A DNA stretch of 64,000 nucleotides from Polytrichum commune. Taxonomy: Eukaryota; Streptophyta; Polytrichopsida; Polytrichales; Polytrichaceae. Below are positions 35,580-48,664 of this stretch, in pieces. Position numbers and translations under genes: made by a program. Position 1 is the stretch's first letter, and every line of letters begins with the position of its first letter. A model generated the notes under the pieces. The model searched no databases, was not told the DNA's origin, and saw only the letters and a list, made by a program, of their open reading frames with translations. The stretch is from assembly GCA_950295325.1 (NCBI GenBank), contig OX485803.1, positions 48,623,554 through 48,687,553 on the forward strand. The letters are read 5' to 3'.

Positions 35580-36660
35580 TGGGTGAGCTGCCTACATGGA
35601 AACTGACCCTTACAGTACTCTATGAATATGTGCTCCCACCACCAATGTGGCAAATACTCTAAATTAAACTCTTTCAACTAGAGAAGCAGAAAATTTATGA
35701 TTTAGTAGTCCGGGTTTTTTGGTTTTTTTTTCTCACTGGCAGCAAAGTGCAGTGTACAATATTCTAGAGTAAAGCAAGAGATTTCTGTGTCCATGGCCCA
35801 TATTGTTTGAGCAGACAGGCAGAAGCAGGAATTAAAAGCAGACTATTTGCAAACATGATCAGGCAGTGATGTGATCAAGGCATTCAAGAAGGGCGGACCT
35901 GCTCCTCACCATCTGACTTTAAAGATGTTCAACCATGCCTCCTGAGCCTTGAATGAAACTAAGAAAGCAGAATATCTTCTGAGAAATTATGTGGCAATGA
36001 TATGGCTTGAGGTGTCCCATACTGGAGCTGACCTGCTCTTTCAATCTGAAATATTGATGTAATGGAAACACCATATGAGCCATAATCCTTTTTTATTCTA
36101 AATGTTTATAAGAACACAGAGAATTGTTCGATTAACTAATGAAATGACCCCAAATGGGACTGGGACTGAAAGTACATCGGGATGGTTTCAAACTAGCTAA
36201 TTAATTATAGTGGTGGAGTGCAGTAGCCACCGTGAGATAGACGCAAATGTCAACTTGGTGTTTTACTTGAAAGAAAGACTTGAGGCTATAGAAGACTCCA
36301 TTCTCAATAATGATGCAAACCTATCTCTCATGGACTTATATACGGTATATTCCAACACAAAATGTGCCTCATTTTCAACCATTGGCTTTCACAATGTGTT
36401 CATATACATGTGCTTTGAAGGTAGTTAGCCATCTTAGTTATACCTAATTGCTATTGTATTGGTAAAGAGAGTGTTGGAATTTCAAACATAAAATGGCTCA
36501 TGTGATATTCCCATCATATCTATGATAGATTGAAGGATCAGGATAAGTTTGGTTTTAAACAATTATAATAGAATTCTACCCATTACAATCACTACATCTC
36601 GGTGCATATCTTAAACATTCTTGGAAAGGCTCATGAGTCTTGTTTGTTATTTTTACAAGC
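35580..36660 (+). repeat. Dispersed repeat, longest copy
   Basis: Homologous to 14300-15180 (direct), to 12560-13430 (inverted) and, more distantly, to 22200-22870 and 37760-38500. It contains no recognised coding domain; a 72-codon frame at 36210-36428 corresponds to the frame-disrupted region of the other arms. Confidence 0.65.
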
Positions 36661-36939
36661 AATCTAACCAATCATGCTGGTAGTAAAACATGTCAACTAG
36701 CAACAAGCACCTAGGGTTTCCTCCTATACATCCAACTCCTACATGTCTTCGTCCATCATCTTGAGATTCAACCCTTAACTTCCAACCTTAGAATTCCAAT
36801 CTCAAAATCCACTTAGGTTTAGATATCATGTACTATATATGTACTTGTATTGATGAGAGTTCCCTCTCTCACACACACACTCTTAATACCAAAAGTTTCC
36901 TATAGAGCACTGAGCTCTTTGAACATCAACAATCCACAA

Positions 36940-38640
36940 ATCAAGCTTGGTACCATTTGGTGCGCTTATCTTCAAAGATTACCTATGATGATCACACTGC
37001 ACTTGTCGTGGTGTTGCCAAGATTCTACCCAAATTCTTGTTATCAACATCGAATCACACTTTAACATGAGTAATAGAGTTGTCTTGTGAACGTTACTCAT
37101 GGGTTTTTTTTTCATATATAAGTGTGCTTCAAAAATGTCTTTCATCGTGATGGCTATTTTTATTCTAGATGGAATTAAGGGTTAACCCAAATGGTCAGAG
37201 AGTAAGACCAAGCTTACGTTTCAATAATGTGGTGATCTATATCATGTCAAAGTGCATGGAAAATTATGGCATATTAATTGGTTAAAGAGTCATCATGAAC
37301 CTCCAACTAAAACTATGTTATGTGGCATTAAAATAGATCCAACAAAAGGGTGTTGATGATATTCAATTTGCATTTGAATCCTTACGTACATGTCTCCACA
37401 CCTATAACTCGTTGAAGAGTGGAACCCACCAGAATGGCAAAGCGCAACAATTTAGGGATACTATTATGTTAGGTGCACAACCTGAAAAGAAATCAAATCC
37501 TCTTCCATATTTTGAAGTTCAAATATAAGTTTGATTCCGAATGTCTCAATATGTATGATCGTAAATTGGTTTGGACGGATCAAAATGTGGGGAATATATT
37601 AGGAATGTTTCATGGAATATTGTCAATCCCACATAACACTCTTATGGATCTAAATAATGTTATGATGGCTTCCGGATCCCAAGAGAAATATGCTTTGTGG
37701 GGATAGGTCAGCGACAGTGAAGCTTGGTTTGATTAAACAACCACAATTTCGTGGTTGCTAATACTAAATTCACCGACAAATGAATCTACTCACAAAGCAC
37801 AATTCTTCGAGGTTGTGGCCTGCAGGTCAAGATACAAAATGGTGGCATTAGTCCAGGTTTCTTTTTTTCACTGTGAGCAAAGTGTAGTGTAAAATGTTCT
37901 AGAGTAAAAGCATAAGACTAGTGTATCCATGGCCCATATTGTTTAAGCGGACAAGCAGGAGAAAAAATAAGATGCAGACTAGTTGCAACATCCAACAAGC
38001 AGTGGTATGAGCAAGGCATTATTAGGAGGGCAGATGTGCAATATATGACACTGAAGATGTGAAATATGCCTCATGAGCCTTAAACTATGAAGACATAATG
38101 TAAATGCAAAATCAATATGGCAATGATTTTAGCATGAGGTGCTCAAAATTGGAGCTAACTTGCTCTATCAATCTGAAACATTAGATGTAATGGAAATACC
38201 ATATGAGCCATCCCTTTTTTTTTTCTTTCAAAAAACGTTTGTGATGAACACCAAAAGTTGATCAATTACTCAATAACTTTCACAGTCTGTTGATGTACAT
38301 GTGCTTTGTAGTTGGTTAGCCATCTTAGAAATTGCCACTGTATTGGTAAAGAGAGTGTTGGAATTTCAAACATAAAATGGCGCTTGTGGTGTTGCCATTA
38401 CAAATATGTGTCAGATTGAATATATTTGAGTTTTGACTTTGACTTATTGCAGTATATCTCTACCGGTTAATATCATTACATCTCACTCTAAAAAAGACTC
38501 ATGAGCCATGTTTTCTATTTTTACATGCAACCTAACCATCCACAAATCAAGCTTGGTACCATTTGACGTCCATATCATCAAATGTTACTAATGACGATCC
38601 CACTGGAAGCATTTCTTTATGGAAATTTGTGAGTCATCGC
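36940..38640 (+). repeat. Diverged segmental copy of 21240-22960
   Basis: Same order of segments as 21240-22960, including a faint promoter trace near 37470 (GGTGCACAACCTGAAAAGAA). The position homologous to the AGTGACAT target (about 38640) has no insertion. No intact gene. Confidence 0.65.
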
Positions 38641-39167
38641 TTAGTATATGAACATGTGAAATTTGTGGCTTATTGAAATAGACAAGTGGACATTCTCTAA
38701 ATTTTGTCCACCTAAGGTTGGAGAGTTGTGGGCTATTTGACAGTATTTAGTACTATAATCTACCTAACAAAAGAAAAAGTTTAGTGTTAATAATGCCCTT
38801 GATGAGGATGTCATCACTTCTAATCCTTCTTATATTTTTTGGAATCACACACACACACACAAGAGCAGAGTGACACAATTTCAAATGTGTGAGTCTATAA
38901 ATCTGGAGGTTAGACATCTCAAAAGCTGATCCTCACCTAATTCATATGAAACGAAAATCTCACTTAATATAATCATAGTATAGAATAGAGTTCTTTAATT
39001 GATTGGCATCTGATGCATTGAAGTCTGTGGTTTGGGTGATTCACTAATTAACTGACTAAGCTTCTCTCAGATCATTCTGGATCATTGCAGTCGTCCAAAA
39101 GGCTACTGAACCTTCTCTAGAAGTCTTAGACTATGAAGGAGCACAAAAATCATAATCAGCTCAGCTA

Positions 39168-39517
39168 TTGAACTACACTAAACATGATATTTAGTGTTTG
39201 ATACACTAAATACGAATGCATCCACTAAATATCACTAACCCTATGAAAGTAAGTAACATTAAATGTAAACTCAAACACTAAATATCAACTATGATAACAT
39301 GTGGAAGTTACATGCACGAATTTGATGTTAGTAAAGATATGAAAGAAAAAATTAACAATGACAAAAGGAGAAGGGAGGTGACGGTAGGGAAGGTGGCGAC
39401 GCATTTACGTCTAACACTAATTATCAAAGAATTGATAATCAGTGTTGAGCAGGACAGGGTGGCAACAACACTACATATAATCAAACACTGAATTATATCA
39501 TATTTAGTGTAGTTCAA
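39168..39517. mobile_element. Inverted-repeat element, superfamily unclear
   Basis: The left end TTGAACTACACTAAACATGA and the right end (inverted, TTGAACTACACTAAATATGA) differ at one position and the match continues into TTTAGTGTTTGAT. The interior has ACTAAATA-type motifs and no gene. A convincing target-site duplication is not visible. Confidence 0.65.
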
Positions 39518-40279
39518 ACCCAGTTTGTCCCATTGCGTCAAACGGGGCTGCAGAAAACACTATGTGAAGTTGAATCATACAACATCCAGCAATGAGTGGC
39601 TGCATGACTAAACTTAATACTTATATGACAAGCTGCATCTGGGAAGCAGTACTGATCCCTTTATTTCATCCACTAAGTTCGTACCAAATCAGTGTGGGGA
39701 GAGATTTTCGACATGATCAGTTGTGATCTTTCAGTTAAATTTCTTTTATGAATTTGAGGCATATTTAATAGATTCATCTGAAAGGATTTGTGACTTTCCT
39801 ATAGTCTTGAACCTCAAGCAGTTACTTTTCAAAGTCCACCGTTTCATCTGTAACTCACGGGCAGTTCTCCTCATTCATTGTACCAAATCCAACACATTAT
39901 ACGATTCATCACATATATTTTCCTGGATATGATATATATCAACATGTGGGCCAACACGGTTTCGAAAGGGGTGTCAAAAGTTTGTCATTCCAAATTATTG
40001 TACCCAGATAATGTTGCCAGCTGCTGTTCCAACGCACTCAATGTTTTTGAGATTCTCAATGATGGCATTCAAATGCAAAGCAGTTGCAGAGGATCAATGC
40101 ATGAGAACTAGAATTGGAAAATAGAAGCACCCAGTGCCAAGACGATGAAGGCAAACATTACTCCTTTGTCCACACAACAGTTGGCAATCTTCTCCAGCCT
40201 TCCAAACACGTCATGTTTGCAACAAATAGGTCACTAGCTAGAAGGAAGTTACACCCCAGCTGATGAACCCGTATACTCA
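39518..40279. other. Diverged duplicate of a stretch at 44.3 kb
   Basis: About 39725-39890 is related to about 44305-44465 (shared phrases GATCTTTCAGTT, ATGAATTTGAGG, TCCTCATTCATTGT or its variant). On the minus strand the 44-kb copy reads TEVQDFRKITDDFQRN; the 39.7-kb copy keeps similar residues only across frame changes. The protein family is not recognised. Confidence 0.35.
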
Positions 40280-40282
40280 TCA

Positions 40283-40656
40283 GGGCCGGTTTACACTACG
40301 GTGGAGAAGGCCTCCGGTCGGTCAAGAATGCTTGGCCAAGACATGGTTATATGAGGCAAATGGTGGATGTGCCGGAGAAGAATTAAAGGCAATAAAATAT
40401 TTCTATTGAGTTGGGCTTCTCCGGCCTCTTGAGGCCGAACAAGAAACTCCTCCTCCGGAGAAGCCCAACTCCAAAAAGTGCCGCCATGTAGGTGGCCATG
40501 TCATTTTATCATCCATGAGAAAAGTTCACCACCATTGTTTTCTTCACCTAGTGTAAACACCCACCGGTCAAGAGTTGCATTTTCAACCAATCACAATTGA
40601 GAAACGCCCTTTTTTTCATGACCGGTGGACTTCTCCACCGTAGTGTAAACCGGCCC
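40283..40656. mobile_element. PIF/Harbinger-like (Tourist-type) MITE
   Basis: Terminal inverted repeats start GGGCCGGTTTACACTACGGT and are identical for at least 27 bp. TCA flanks both sides (40280-40282, 40657-40659), fitting the 3-bp TNA duplication of PIF/Harbinger. The palindrome CGGCCTCTTGAGGCCG lies inside. Non-coding. Confidence 0.85.
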
Positions 40657-40659
40657 TCA

Positions 40660-43600
40660 GTAGGATATACACACTTCAGAGGGTATAGTTGTCAAAAGCA
40701 AGAAATTCAATCAAAATCATGGTATATTTTCAAGGCACACCATTGGATGATTGGCCTTTTTAAGCTAGCCACAATCAACGTTTTTAAATTTGGCGATCTA
40801 CATGTGGAATTTGCCCTTAATCCGAGCCGTGCAATATGTCAATAAGGATCATTGTTGCAGGGGCCGCGTTGGTCGTCCAAAGGCAAGGATGGGCGGTTGA
40901 GGATCCCAGGTCCACCATCACCCCATGATTCGACCTAGCACCATGTGGCAACGTGGGGGGACTGGGTGGAGCCACATGAACTGATGGTTGTCGCTAGCCT
41001 CGACACTTCTCTCCCTTTCCACTGCAACAGCAAACAAACCGAGCCTTCACCTCTTCTTGGATTGCTAGCTCCCCATTCCACATGTTGTATCTCACCATGA
41101 TAGCCCATGCGTTGCATGTGACAATTAATGGCAACTGGCCACTGTCTACAACCCTTTGCACTTGCGCCAACTTCACCCATGCTTCTAGGTGGCATCGCCA
41201 CATGAATCGCATGGGCATTAAGCCGTTGGCAATCTTTCTCCTGTCCTTTGACTTGTATTGCCAACGTGGGGAGGGGTTGGGTTGCCTTCAAAGCTCGTAG
41301 TGGCATGGTTATTTTCATTGTCACTACTTGGTTTCGGTTTGGTCTACAAGAGTGTTCGCAATGCTAGGTTTAGGGGTTGGGGTTGGAGCTTTGTACTCGG
41401 GCTACATTAATACTCAATGATGTTGTGGATGATATGCATAGTTGAGGTTTAATAGGAATTTGATGGGTGCAAGTGGCGAGGAGCACGTTTGTGGGTTTTG
41501 AGGGATTGTGAGGATGGAAAGAAGATTGTGGCACAATGGAGAGGGTTGGAATCGATTTTAAATGTTGAGTTGAGTTTTGAGTTTTTGGTATTTAATTTTC
41601 AATTCCGCAATCAAATCTATGTGTTTGGGTTGGTTTTCTTTATGATTGTTTTGACTACTTGTTGGGTGTAGGGCTCTACGTTTGCATGTTGTTGCATTGG
41701 TGAGGAGTTCACTTGATTCCATGCAACAAACTAAGAGGGATTGTCCTCAATCCTTTCTCATTTGATTTAGTGTTTATGTTGGAAATGTTTAGCTTTTGGG
41801 TGGATGTTTATAGGTTTTGGGTGAATTGAAGCGTGTAGTTGCCAATTGTGAGGTCACAAAGTATGTATGTAATGAATTTGTATCCTTTATGCACTTAGCC
41901 AAGTTACGAAATATATTGGCTTTTAATTCGATTTTAGTGCCCTTAGTCTAATGTCACATCCCAACGCGGCCATGGTGTATTTACTATGATTTGAGGTTTA
42001 AGGTCATCCAAGGTTGTTCAATTAATGTATGTGAGTGCATTTCTTGAATTTCAAACTCCTTGTGCCGATTTTTTGGGCACATCTATGGGTTTGGGCTCTT
42101 TGTTGGCAATTTTGGGTGCATCCCTTACCGCTTAGGCCATTCCAATGTACTTTGCCACCCAAATGGCTATACTATTAGCTCCACTTACATTGACCAAGAT
42201 TGGGCACTCAACTATAACATCAAGGAAAACCACTTGTTGTTCCATGTTGGTAATGTGTCGCAAATGGCTACCATGCACTCATGTGCATTCTTTGGCACAT
42301 GGGAAGATGCAAACAAAATTAACAGATAGGTGATTGCTCGAGAGGTAAACGCAATGCATTGAGTTTACCCAACATCTCACATAGAGCAACGTTTCCTTTA
42401 AAAATTAAAAAAAGAAAGAAAGGTGGGAACAAGGATGTGCAAATGGACATGACGCAACTTCTAGTTGTCATGTCACATCACATTGGGACATGGCATCCCA
42501 AGTTACATGATATTTATTTACTATAGCAATGTTTTTGTAAAAGTAAAAAACGAAAAAAAACAAATCTTTGGTTGATTTCACTAATCGATTGGATGCAAGA
42601 TCTAACGGTCCATAATTTTTTTTGCTCTTTGTTTTTTGTTTTCCTAAGTGTCGATTACTCTAAGTTGATGCTCTCGGTTGACTACAACTATAAATTTGGA
42701 GCAATCAACTAGCCGGCCAAGTGCTCTTGGTCGACTACAACAGTCGATCAAATAGTTAATTACTAAAAAAACATTCTAAAATTTCTAAAAATATATAAAC
42801 CGTTAGATCTAATAAATAGCAAGATCTAATGGTCCAAATTTGTTTGAATTTTCTTTTTCTTTTGCAGTTGGCTGCTATGTCAACTACTATTTTGCAATCA
42901 ACCGCAGTCTCAATAGCAAATTAGTAGTTGACCAAACCATTAACCAAGGGGTTGACTACATCACTTTACCTTTGGATCAACTATATATGAAATCCCATGT
43001 CCCAGTTATGGAGATTTTTTTTTCAAAACGTGATGGTATATACACAGTTGTTGGAGTACTTTCAAGTTGCGGAGATTGCGCATGTGCAGGTGCTAGGGAG
43101 TGAGGAGGACGAGCAAACCTTCAACTCACTTTCACTCCTCTTCATGCCACATACAAACTAACGTGAATATGATAAGGGGTAATATTTGAGGCATTTGGCC
43201 TACATAGTATACTTAAGGGAGATATTTTTTTATTTTTTTTTCTTCATTCTCGTTTTTGGTATAGTATGTGCATCTGAAACAACTAGTAAGAGTCTTGCAG
43301 TAAAGGTACATGCCCAAAAGGGGGCCCTAAGGTTTAGAATTTTTTTTGACAATAGTTTTACTAGTTTCATCTAACTTACCACTTTCATCCAAAGGTCATG
43401 TGTTTTAGGGTCAAATTATTATGAGTTATATTTTGAATGCAAAAATATTCAATGACATTCTCCTTGGAAAGTGAAAGTGGACTACATATGTAATAAGGCC
43501 TATTTATTTTGACACCGTATATATTTTGTGTACGTAGTGAAGGCATTTATCAAATTAAATTGAAAAGATTAGCATAAATATATGAGTCCATATTCTAGGT

Positions 43601-46600
43601 TGCTTGTTACTACGTATACATTACTAAATTGCTTTCACAATAAAATTCTCATGTAACCAAAAGGTTGAATTCCATAGTGACTATGTCAATTACATTGCCA
43701 ATGAAGAATCCAACCCCGGTTTTGCATGTTCTGATGACAATTGCATGTGGTGGACACTTGAGGCGGACATGGAGATAGTGTAGTTGGGAATTGTAGCCTG
43801 GGCGCATAATTCCAAGCTTTTGACAATATTTCCAACTAGTCGTGGATTAGCCAAATGATGGCCTTTAAATGGAAATCAGTAACCAAACTGGGGCTGGCTT
43901 TGACGCGATTTGATTGCCAATTTGCTCTCCATCGTTCGCCGTGTCTCACCACCCTTCATAAAGTAGGAAAATCGAAAGCTGGCCACAGCTTGTGATGATC
44001 GATCGAACTTCGCAGCCACATGGTGCAGTACCAACCATCTTGATGGCAAGTGTGAGTAGATGAATGGTACATACATCAACCTGACACCATGATTCCAGTG
44101 TGGCTCGATAGTCAACACATTCAAGAGAGTTACAAAATTGTTGCAGCAATTGTAAGTAATGGACATAGCTAGCCACCAATATCAACATTTGCTATCATAG
44201 ATAGTTTATTACCTGTACCCTTCCCGCTTCTACCCAGACAGTGTCTGGGCAGAATTTTGGGCGTAATTGGTCAAGACCCTAGTGTTTCCAAGTGCATCCG
44301 GATACATGTTGCGATCTTTCAGTTTATGAATTTGAGGTATATTCTGTAGATTCCTCTGAAAATCATCAGTTATTTTCCTGAAGTCTTGAACTTCAGTCAT
44401 TTTATTTTCCAAACACAGCCGATTCATCAGTGCAACTAGGGTCGGTTCTCCCCATTCATTGTCTCCAGACTGGAGCCCTCATTAATTGTGAGGAGCACCA
44501 TCCATCCTTTGTCTTTCACTATACATGACAGACGAGTTCTGACAAAAAGGCCACTCAGGTACCACGTCATCGCTGCTGGCCATTTAATTTGTGACAGATC
44601 TTCATCAGAATGTCTTGTATGTCATAACTTAATACAGTACAACTGATTATGGAACTGAACAACATAATTTTCCAATAGCCGCACTCTGGAAGTCATCCCT
44701 ACTTAATGTTTCCGTATATGCATCCTGGAATTCAAATCTGAAACATACAGCTATAATCTCTATTAGACTCCGATTTTCTGAAGATTTATGAACATTGCAA
44801 GATCCTGAGAACATTACTGGGTATAATATATGCATTTGCTCCAACTTTCATGTCTTAGGTTGTTTACCAGACAAAAAGAATCTCATCTCAATGAGTTTCT
44901 GCAAAATTTTGAACTCTTTCAAGCTCAGATCGGTTAGACCGTCATATTATTCAAGGGGTAGAAAGTGACTGTAATATTGCGGGAGACGTAAACATCAATT
45001 AAATGTGCTCATGAGGTTTTGTACATCAGTACAGTGTGGTCATAAAAGGGCTGAGGAGCTTCTGCATAGGGTTGAGGCATCCAAATCCCAAATTGCTACT
45101 ACTCCTTACAAAACTTCAGTGGTAACTGCAGTCTGCAAAATCTAGAGGAGAGATGCTTTCAGGCTACCACTAATGTCTTTGAAAGCCATCCTTTACAAGT
45201 GCGCTGATTATCCCAATTAGTGAGGTTGGGGAAATTATTGAAGGTGATCCTAGATTTCTTTATGCTATGAAATTAGTGCCACCAAAAGATCTAGAAAGCA
45301 TTGTTCATCCCAACATTGTTCATTAGAAATATTATATATAGCGATACTATTCACTGAAAGTACCAGCACTTGGCATTATTCATGACATTATTCATTGACA
45401 AAGCATGTGCTTGCATATTAAAAAAAAGCATTTATCACTCTCACACACTAGGTTTTTTTGAAATCTATGGTAAATGAGCAGGTATTCATGAATTCAATGT
45501 GACTGAGTAAAAATTTCAGCCTTTAGTAACTTTGAGATTTGGCTAGATAGTGCGTGCTTCGGGAATATGTTCCACCCTTACTAATTAGTGTAGTATCTAG
45601 CTATGTAATGTAGATTGGATCGAATATGTTTATTATGTTCTTGCAGGAGATTGAATGAACATGTCTACAAGTACAACATAGAACTAAATGAACTTTTGAT
45701 TTATGGGTAATTTATATGTTTTTAGTTTTATTTAGAGAGAAACAAACAATATGTATATCATTGCCAAAAGACATACAAGGCTTTTGGGACTTTAATAAAA
45801 TAAAAAAGTATGGAGAAACTCTCTCGGGTGCACCCGGTGAAACCACAAAACCCAAAGAAGGGTGTCAAGCAACCTAAGCATGAATTATGAAGCCAACACT
45901 ATTAGGTGCTTGATTATTCCACATGATTTTAGAATTCAACTTATATAGGAGGTTATTGCTGCCCAATGTAGTGTCGATCTTAGCAAGCCTGACATCATCA
46001 TAGATGGTCTCCCTCTTTGAGTCTTTGAGTGCAGCTTCTTGAGTATGCTAGAGTTGCTTGGGTAACATTTGTTTATATGGAGCACACACTAATTTGAATC
46101 ACCTGCATCTAAATAAATTTTACGGGAAGCAATATACTGCTGCAAGATTATGAACAATGCTCTTATGCGGCTCTCCTTTTGATACATCAGCACATGATGA
46201 CCCGCTGTCATCAGCATGAGCTGAAGAACAATTTTCGATGTATTTCGGCTTTAAATTCTGTCTGATAAAGCTGCCATAGGTACCAAGTCCTAATTCTTAC
46301 TGACATGTTTTCGGTTTTTGAAGGCCGTCCCTGATCTTCTGCCATAACAGAGCCCTCGGCCATGACTAGGCTTGTACTCCAAATACTGCAGGAAGCTACC
46401 TGATCGGTACTGTGAGAGGTAAATTGCAGTGCATCAAAAGAGAATTTATAGGGAAGAAATATCACAAAAGATTATATACGACGGCCAGTAAGAAATTATA
46501 TTCTTGTCAAGGCCATGTAGAAATTGTGTGTATACACAACATGATGAGGATATATGTATATAAATTTGCAGTTCTTAAGCCGATCGATGGTTCTGGCCTC

Positions 46601-47100
46601 GGCAGCATTTGAGAAGATTACGAAACCTCTAAGTCAGTCTGTGATGCACGTCTTCTAATTAATCATGTTACATAGCTTCAAGACGCGTCGAGTCTGTCTT
46701 TTTGAGTTAATGTTTTAGTCCTCGAGCGAGCTGGTCGGTGGCAGCACAGCCGAGCTGCGATACAGCAGCTCCAGGTTGTTATAAATTTCGCCAGTTTCCA
46801 GCATCGAAGCTGCTTTCGGCCGGCAAGGAAAGACAATACTGCCGACTCATGATGGCACTTCACATTATTCGGCGTGGACATCGACAAGACAAAGGCAGTT
46901 GTTCTTTAATTCTGGAAGCATGTGCCACCTGCCCCAGCGCCTCCCCATTTGTCAGTGCGCCCGCAAAGTCAAAAAACAGTCCTTCAACCCATGCAACAAC
47001 ATACGAAACCCCCGGAATTCGACCCACCGCATGCATCACAATTATGAGTACTGCAGCAGCAGCAGCAGCAGAAGCAGAAACAGAAACAGTTCTTCCCGCG
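40660..47100. other. Long gene-poor stretch
   Basis: I see no gene I can support. 40935-41324 is open on the minus strand (129 codons) in a locally G+C-richer patch without a recognisable domain. 42596-42835 has repeated GCAAGATCTAA(C/T)GGTCCA motifs in direct and inverted copies. 44305-44465 is a diverged duplicate of 39725-39890. A CAG-type trinucleotide run lies at about 47056-47075, just upstream of the GRP8 promoter. Confidence 0.45.
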
Positions 47101-47121
47101 CCTGCCCAATCTTTCAGCTGC

Positions 47122-47128
47122 ATATAAG
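47122..47128 (+). promoter_or_regulatory. TATA box of GRP8
   Basis: ATATAAG in the context GCATATAAGGC, about 70 bp upstream of the ATG. The W-box pair of the other GRP promoters is not seen here. Confidence 0.6.
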
Positions 47129-47192
47129 GCGCTGCGGTTACCGCACTTCTCACCGATTCATTCGAATCTCATCACATTCAGCAGTTGCAATC

Positions 47193-48664
47193 ATGGCGTC
47201 ATTCAGAGCCAAGTTTGCACTTGTTCTCGCCGCAATTGTCATATGTCAAGCTTTTGTGGAGCCGGCACTCGCAGCTCGACCAGCTCTGGGTGCTAGGAAG
47301 AAACTCACCGAAAGCGCTGCCGCCAAGGTAATTTCATGGCCGTGCATGTTCTTACATTATATTAAGGAGACTCATCTTACAGTTGATGCATGCAATTTCT
47401 GAATGCCTATTCTCACAGCTAGATCTCATCATATGTCAACTGTAACTTACAATTTTATTGGTATTGGAATGGAAGTAGCAATCCTATTCTTACCAATATT
47501 CATGCCGCAATTCATCACGTGGATGAGTGATTCTGCATGCGATGGCACCAGCTCTTAATGAAATCCTAGTCTTAGCTTGTGTACATTGAGCAGATGGCTC
47601 CTGCACATGACAACGCTAAAACTACCAAAGGTTCTGGTGGAGGATACAATTGCTTTGCACTATGTGAATTTCTATTCTCGCAGCTGATCTAAACATGTGA
47701 GACTCTTGCAACAATATTTTACCACCGACTGAATTGCCTCCGATCAAGTCCGACCCGCTGTAGCTACGCAGTACTCTAACAATTTTACTCTTACGAATGC
47801 CGTAATATATCCCCTGGATGATGAGCGCTGCTTCTGCGATTGATTTTATTTTTATTTTTTTTGGGAATCCTCCTTAGCTTAGTCTAATCTTGTGTGCATT
47901 ATTGATCAAGGGGCTCCTGCACACGAGCAAGCTAAAACTCTCCAAGGCTATGGTGGAGGATATAAATGCGTGCATCATGTGAAATTCCATTTCCATAGCT
48001 AATATGTGAGACTCTTGTAGCCATGGTTTATAAATGTCGTAATTCATGGCCTGGTCGATGCATCTCCGAAGAAAACCCTTCAGAAAATCCACCTTAGGTT
48101 AGTCTAATCTTATGTACATCATTGAGCAGGCGGTGGCTCCTGCACATGAGAACGCTAAAACTACCGAAGGCTATGGTAGAGAATTGAAACCCTTGCACTA
48201 TGTGTAATTACTCTTACAAATGCCGTAATTCATCGTCTGGTAGATGAATACTGCTTCTGCCATAGCGATCCTGAATAAAATTCTCCTTAGAGTAATCTAA
48301 TCTGGTGTACGTTGTCGAGCAGGTGGCTCCTGCAGATGAGAAAGCTAAAACTACCGAATTCTATGGTGGAGGATATGGCCCCGGAGGCGGTGGAGGATAC
48401 GGTCCAGGAGGCGGCGGAGGCTATGGTCCCGGTGGAGGATATGGGCCCGGAGGAGGATATGGACCCGGAGGAGGATATGGTCCCGGAGGAGGATATGGTC
48501 CCGGAGGAGGATATGGTCCTGGTGGAGGCTATGGTCCCGGAAGAGGGTATGGTCCCGGTGGAGGCTATGGTCCCGGAGGAGGAGGAGGTGGTGGTGGTGG
48601 TGGAGGTGGAGGAGGTGGTGGAGGTGGAGGAGGAGGTGGTGGTGGAGGAGGAGGTGGAGCATGA
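47193..48664 (+). CDS. Secreted glycine-rich protein (GRP8), YGPGGG-repeat type
   Basis: Exon 1 is 47193-47327 and exon 2 is 48323-48664, joined by a phase-0 intron (donor GTAATT, acceptor GAGCAG), giving 158 aa. The signal peptide is about 1-27, cut near EPALA, followed by RPALGARKKLTE. Exon 2 starts VAPADEKAKTTE, then carries about eleven YGPGGG repeats (one is YGPGRG) and a glycine tail ending in Ala. The exon layout and signal-peptide style match GRP1-5, but the repeat motif is Tyr-Gly-Pro, with no Asn. It lies 12.5 kb from the nearest GRP relic and has a different promoter. The 995-bp intron contains three decayed extra copies of the exon-2 start. Likely a cell-wall structural protein (inference). 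Confidence 0.8.
47390..48322 (+). repeat. Tandem copies of the exon-2 acceptor region inside the GRP8 intron
   Basis: Four successive units each contain an intron tail, an AG acceptor and the exon-2 start GCTCCTGCA...AAAACT. The last is the real exon 2. Unit a (acceptor at 47592-47593) stays in frame with exon 1 for 33 codons to TAA at 47690. Unit b (acceptor at 47909-47910) is shifted by one base. Unit c (acceptor at 48128-48129) stays in frame for 26 codons to TAA at 48205. Shared internal phrases are ATGCCGTAAT and CTGCTTCTGC. Confidence 0.75.

Noticed and set aside
42329-42400. tRNA-like stretch (GTGATTGCTCGAGAGGTAAACGC)
   Set aside because: No consistent acceptor, anticodon and T arms could be formed.
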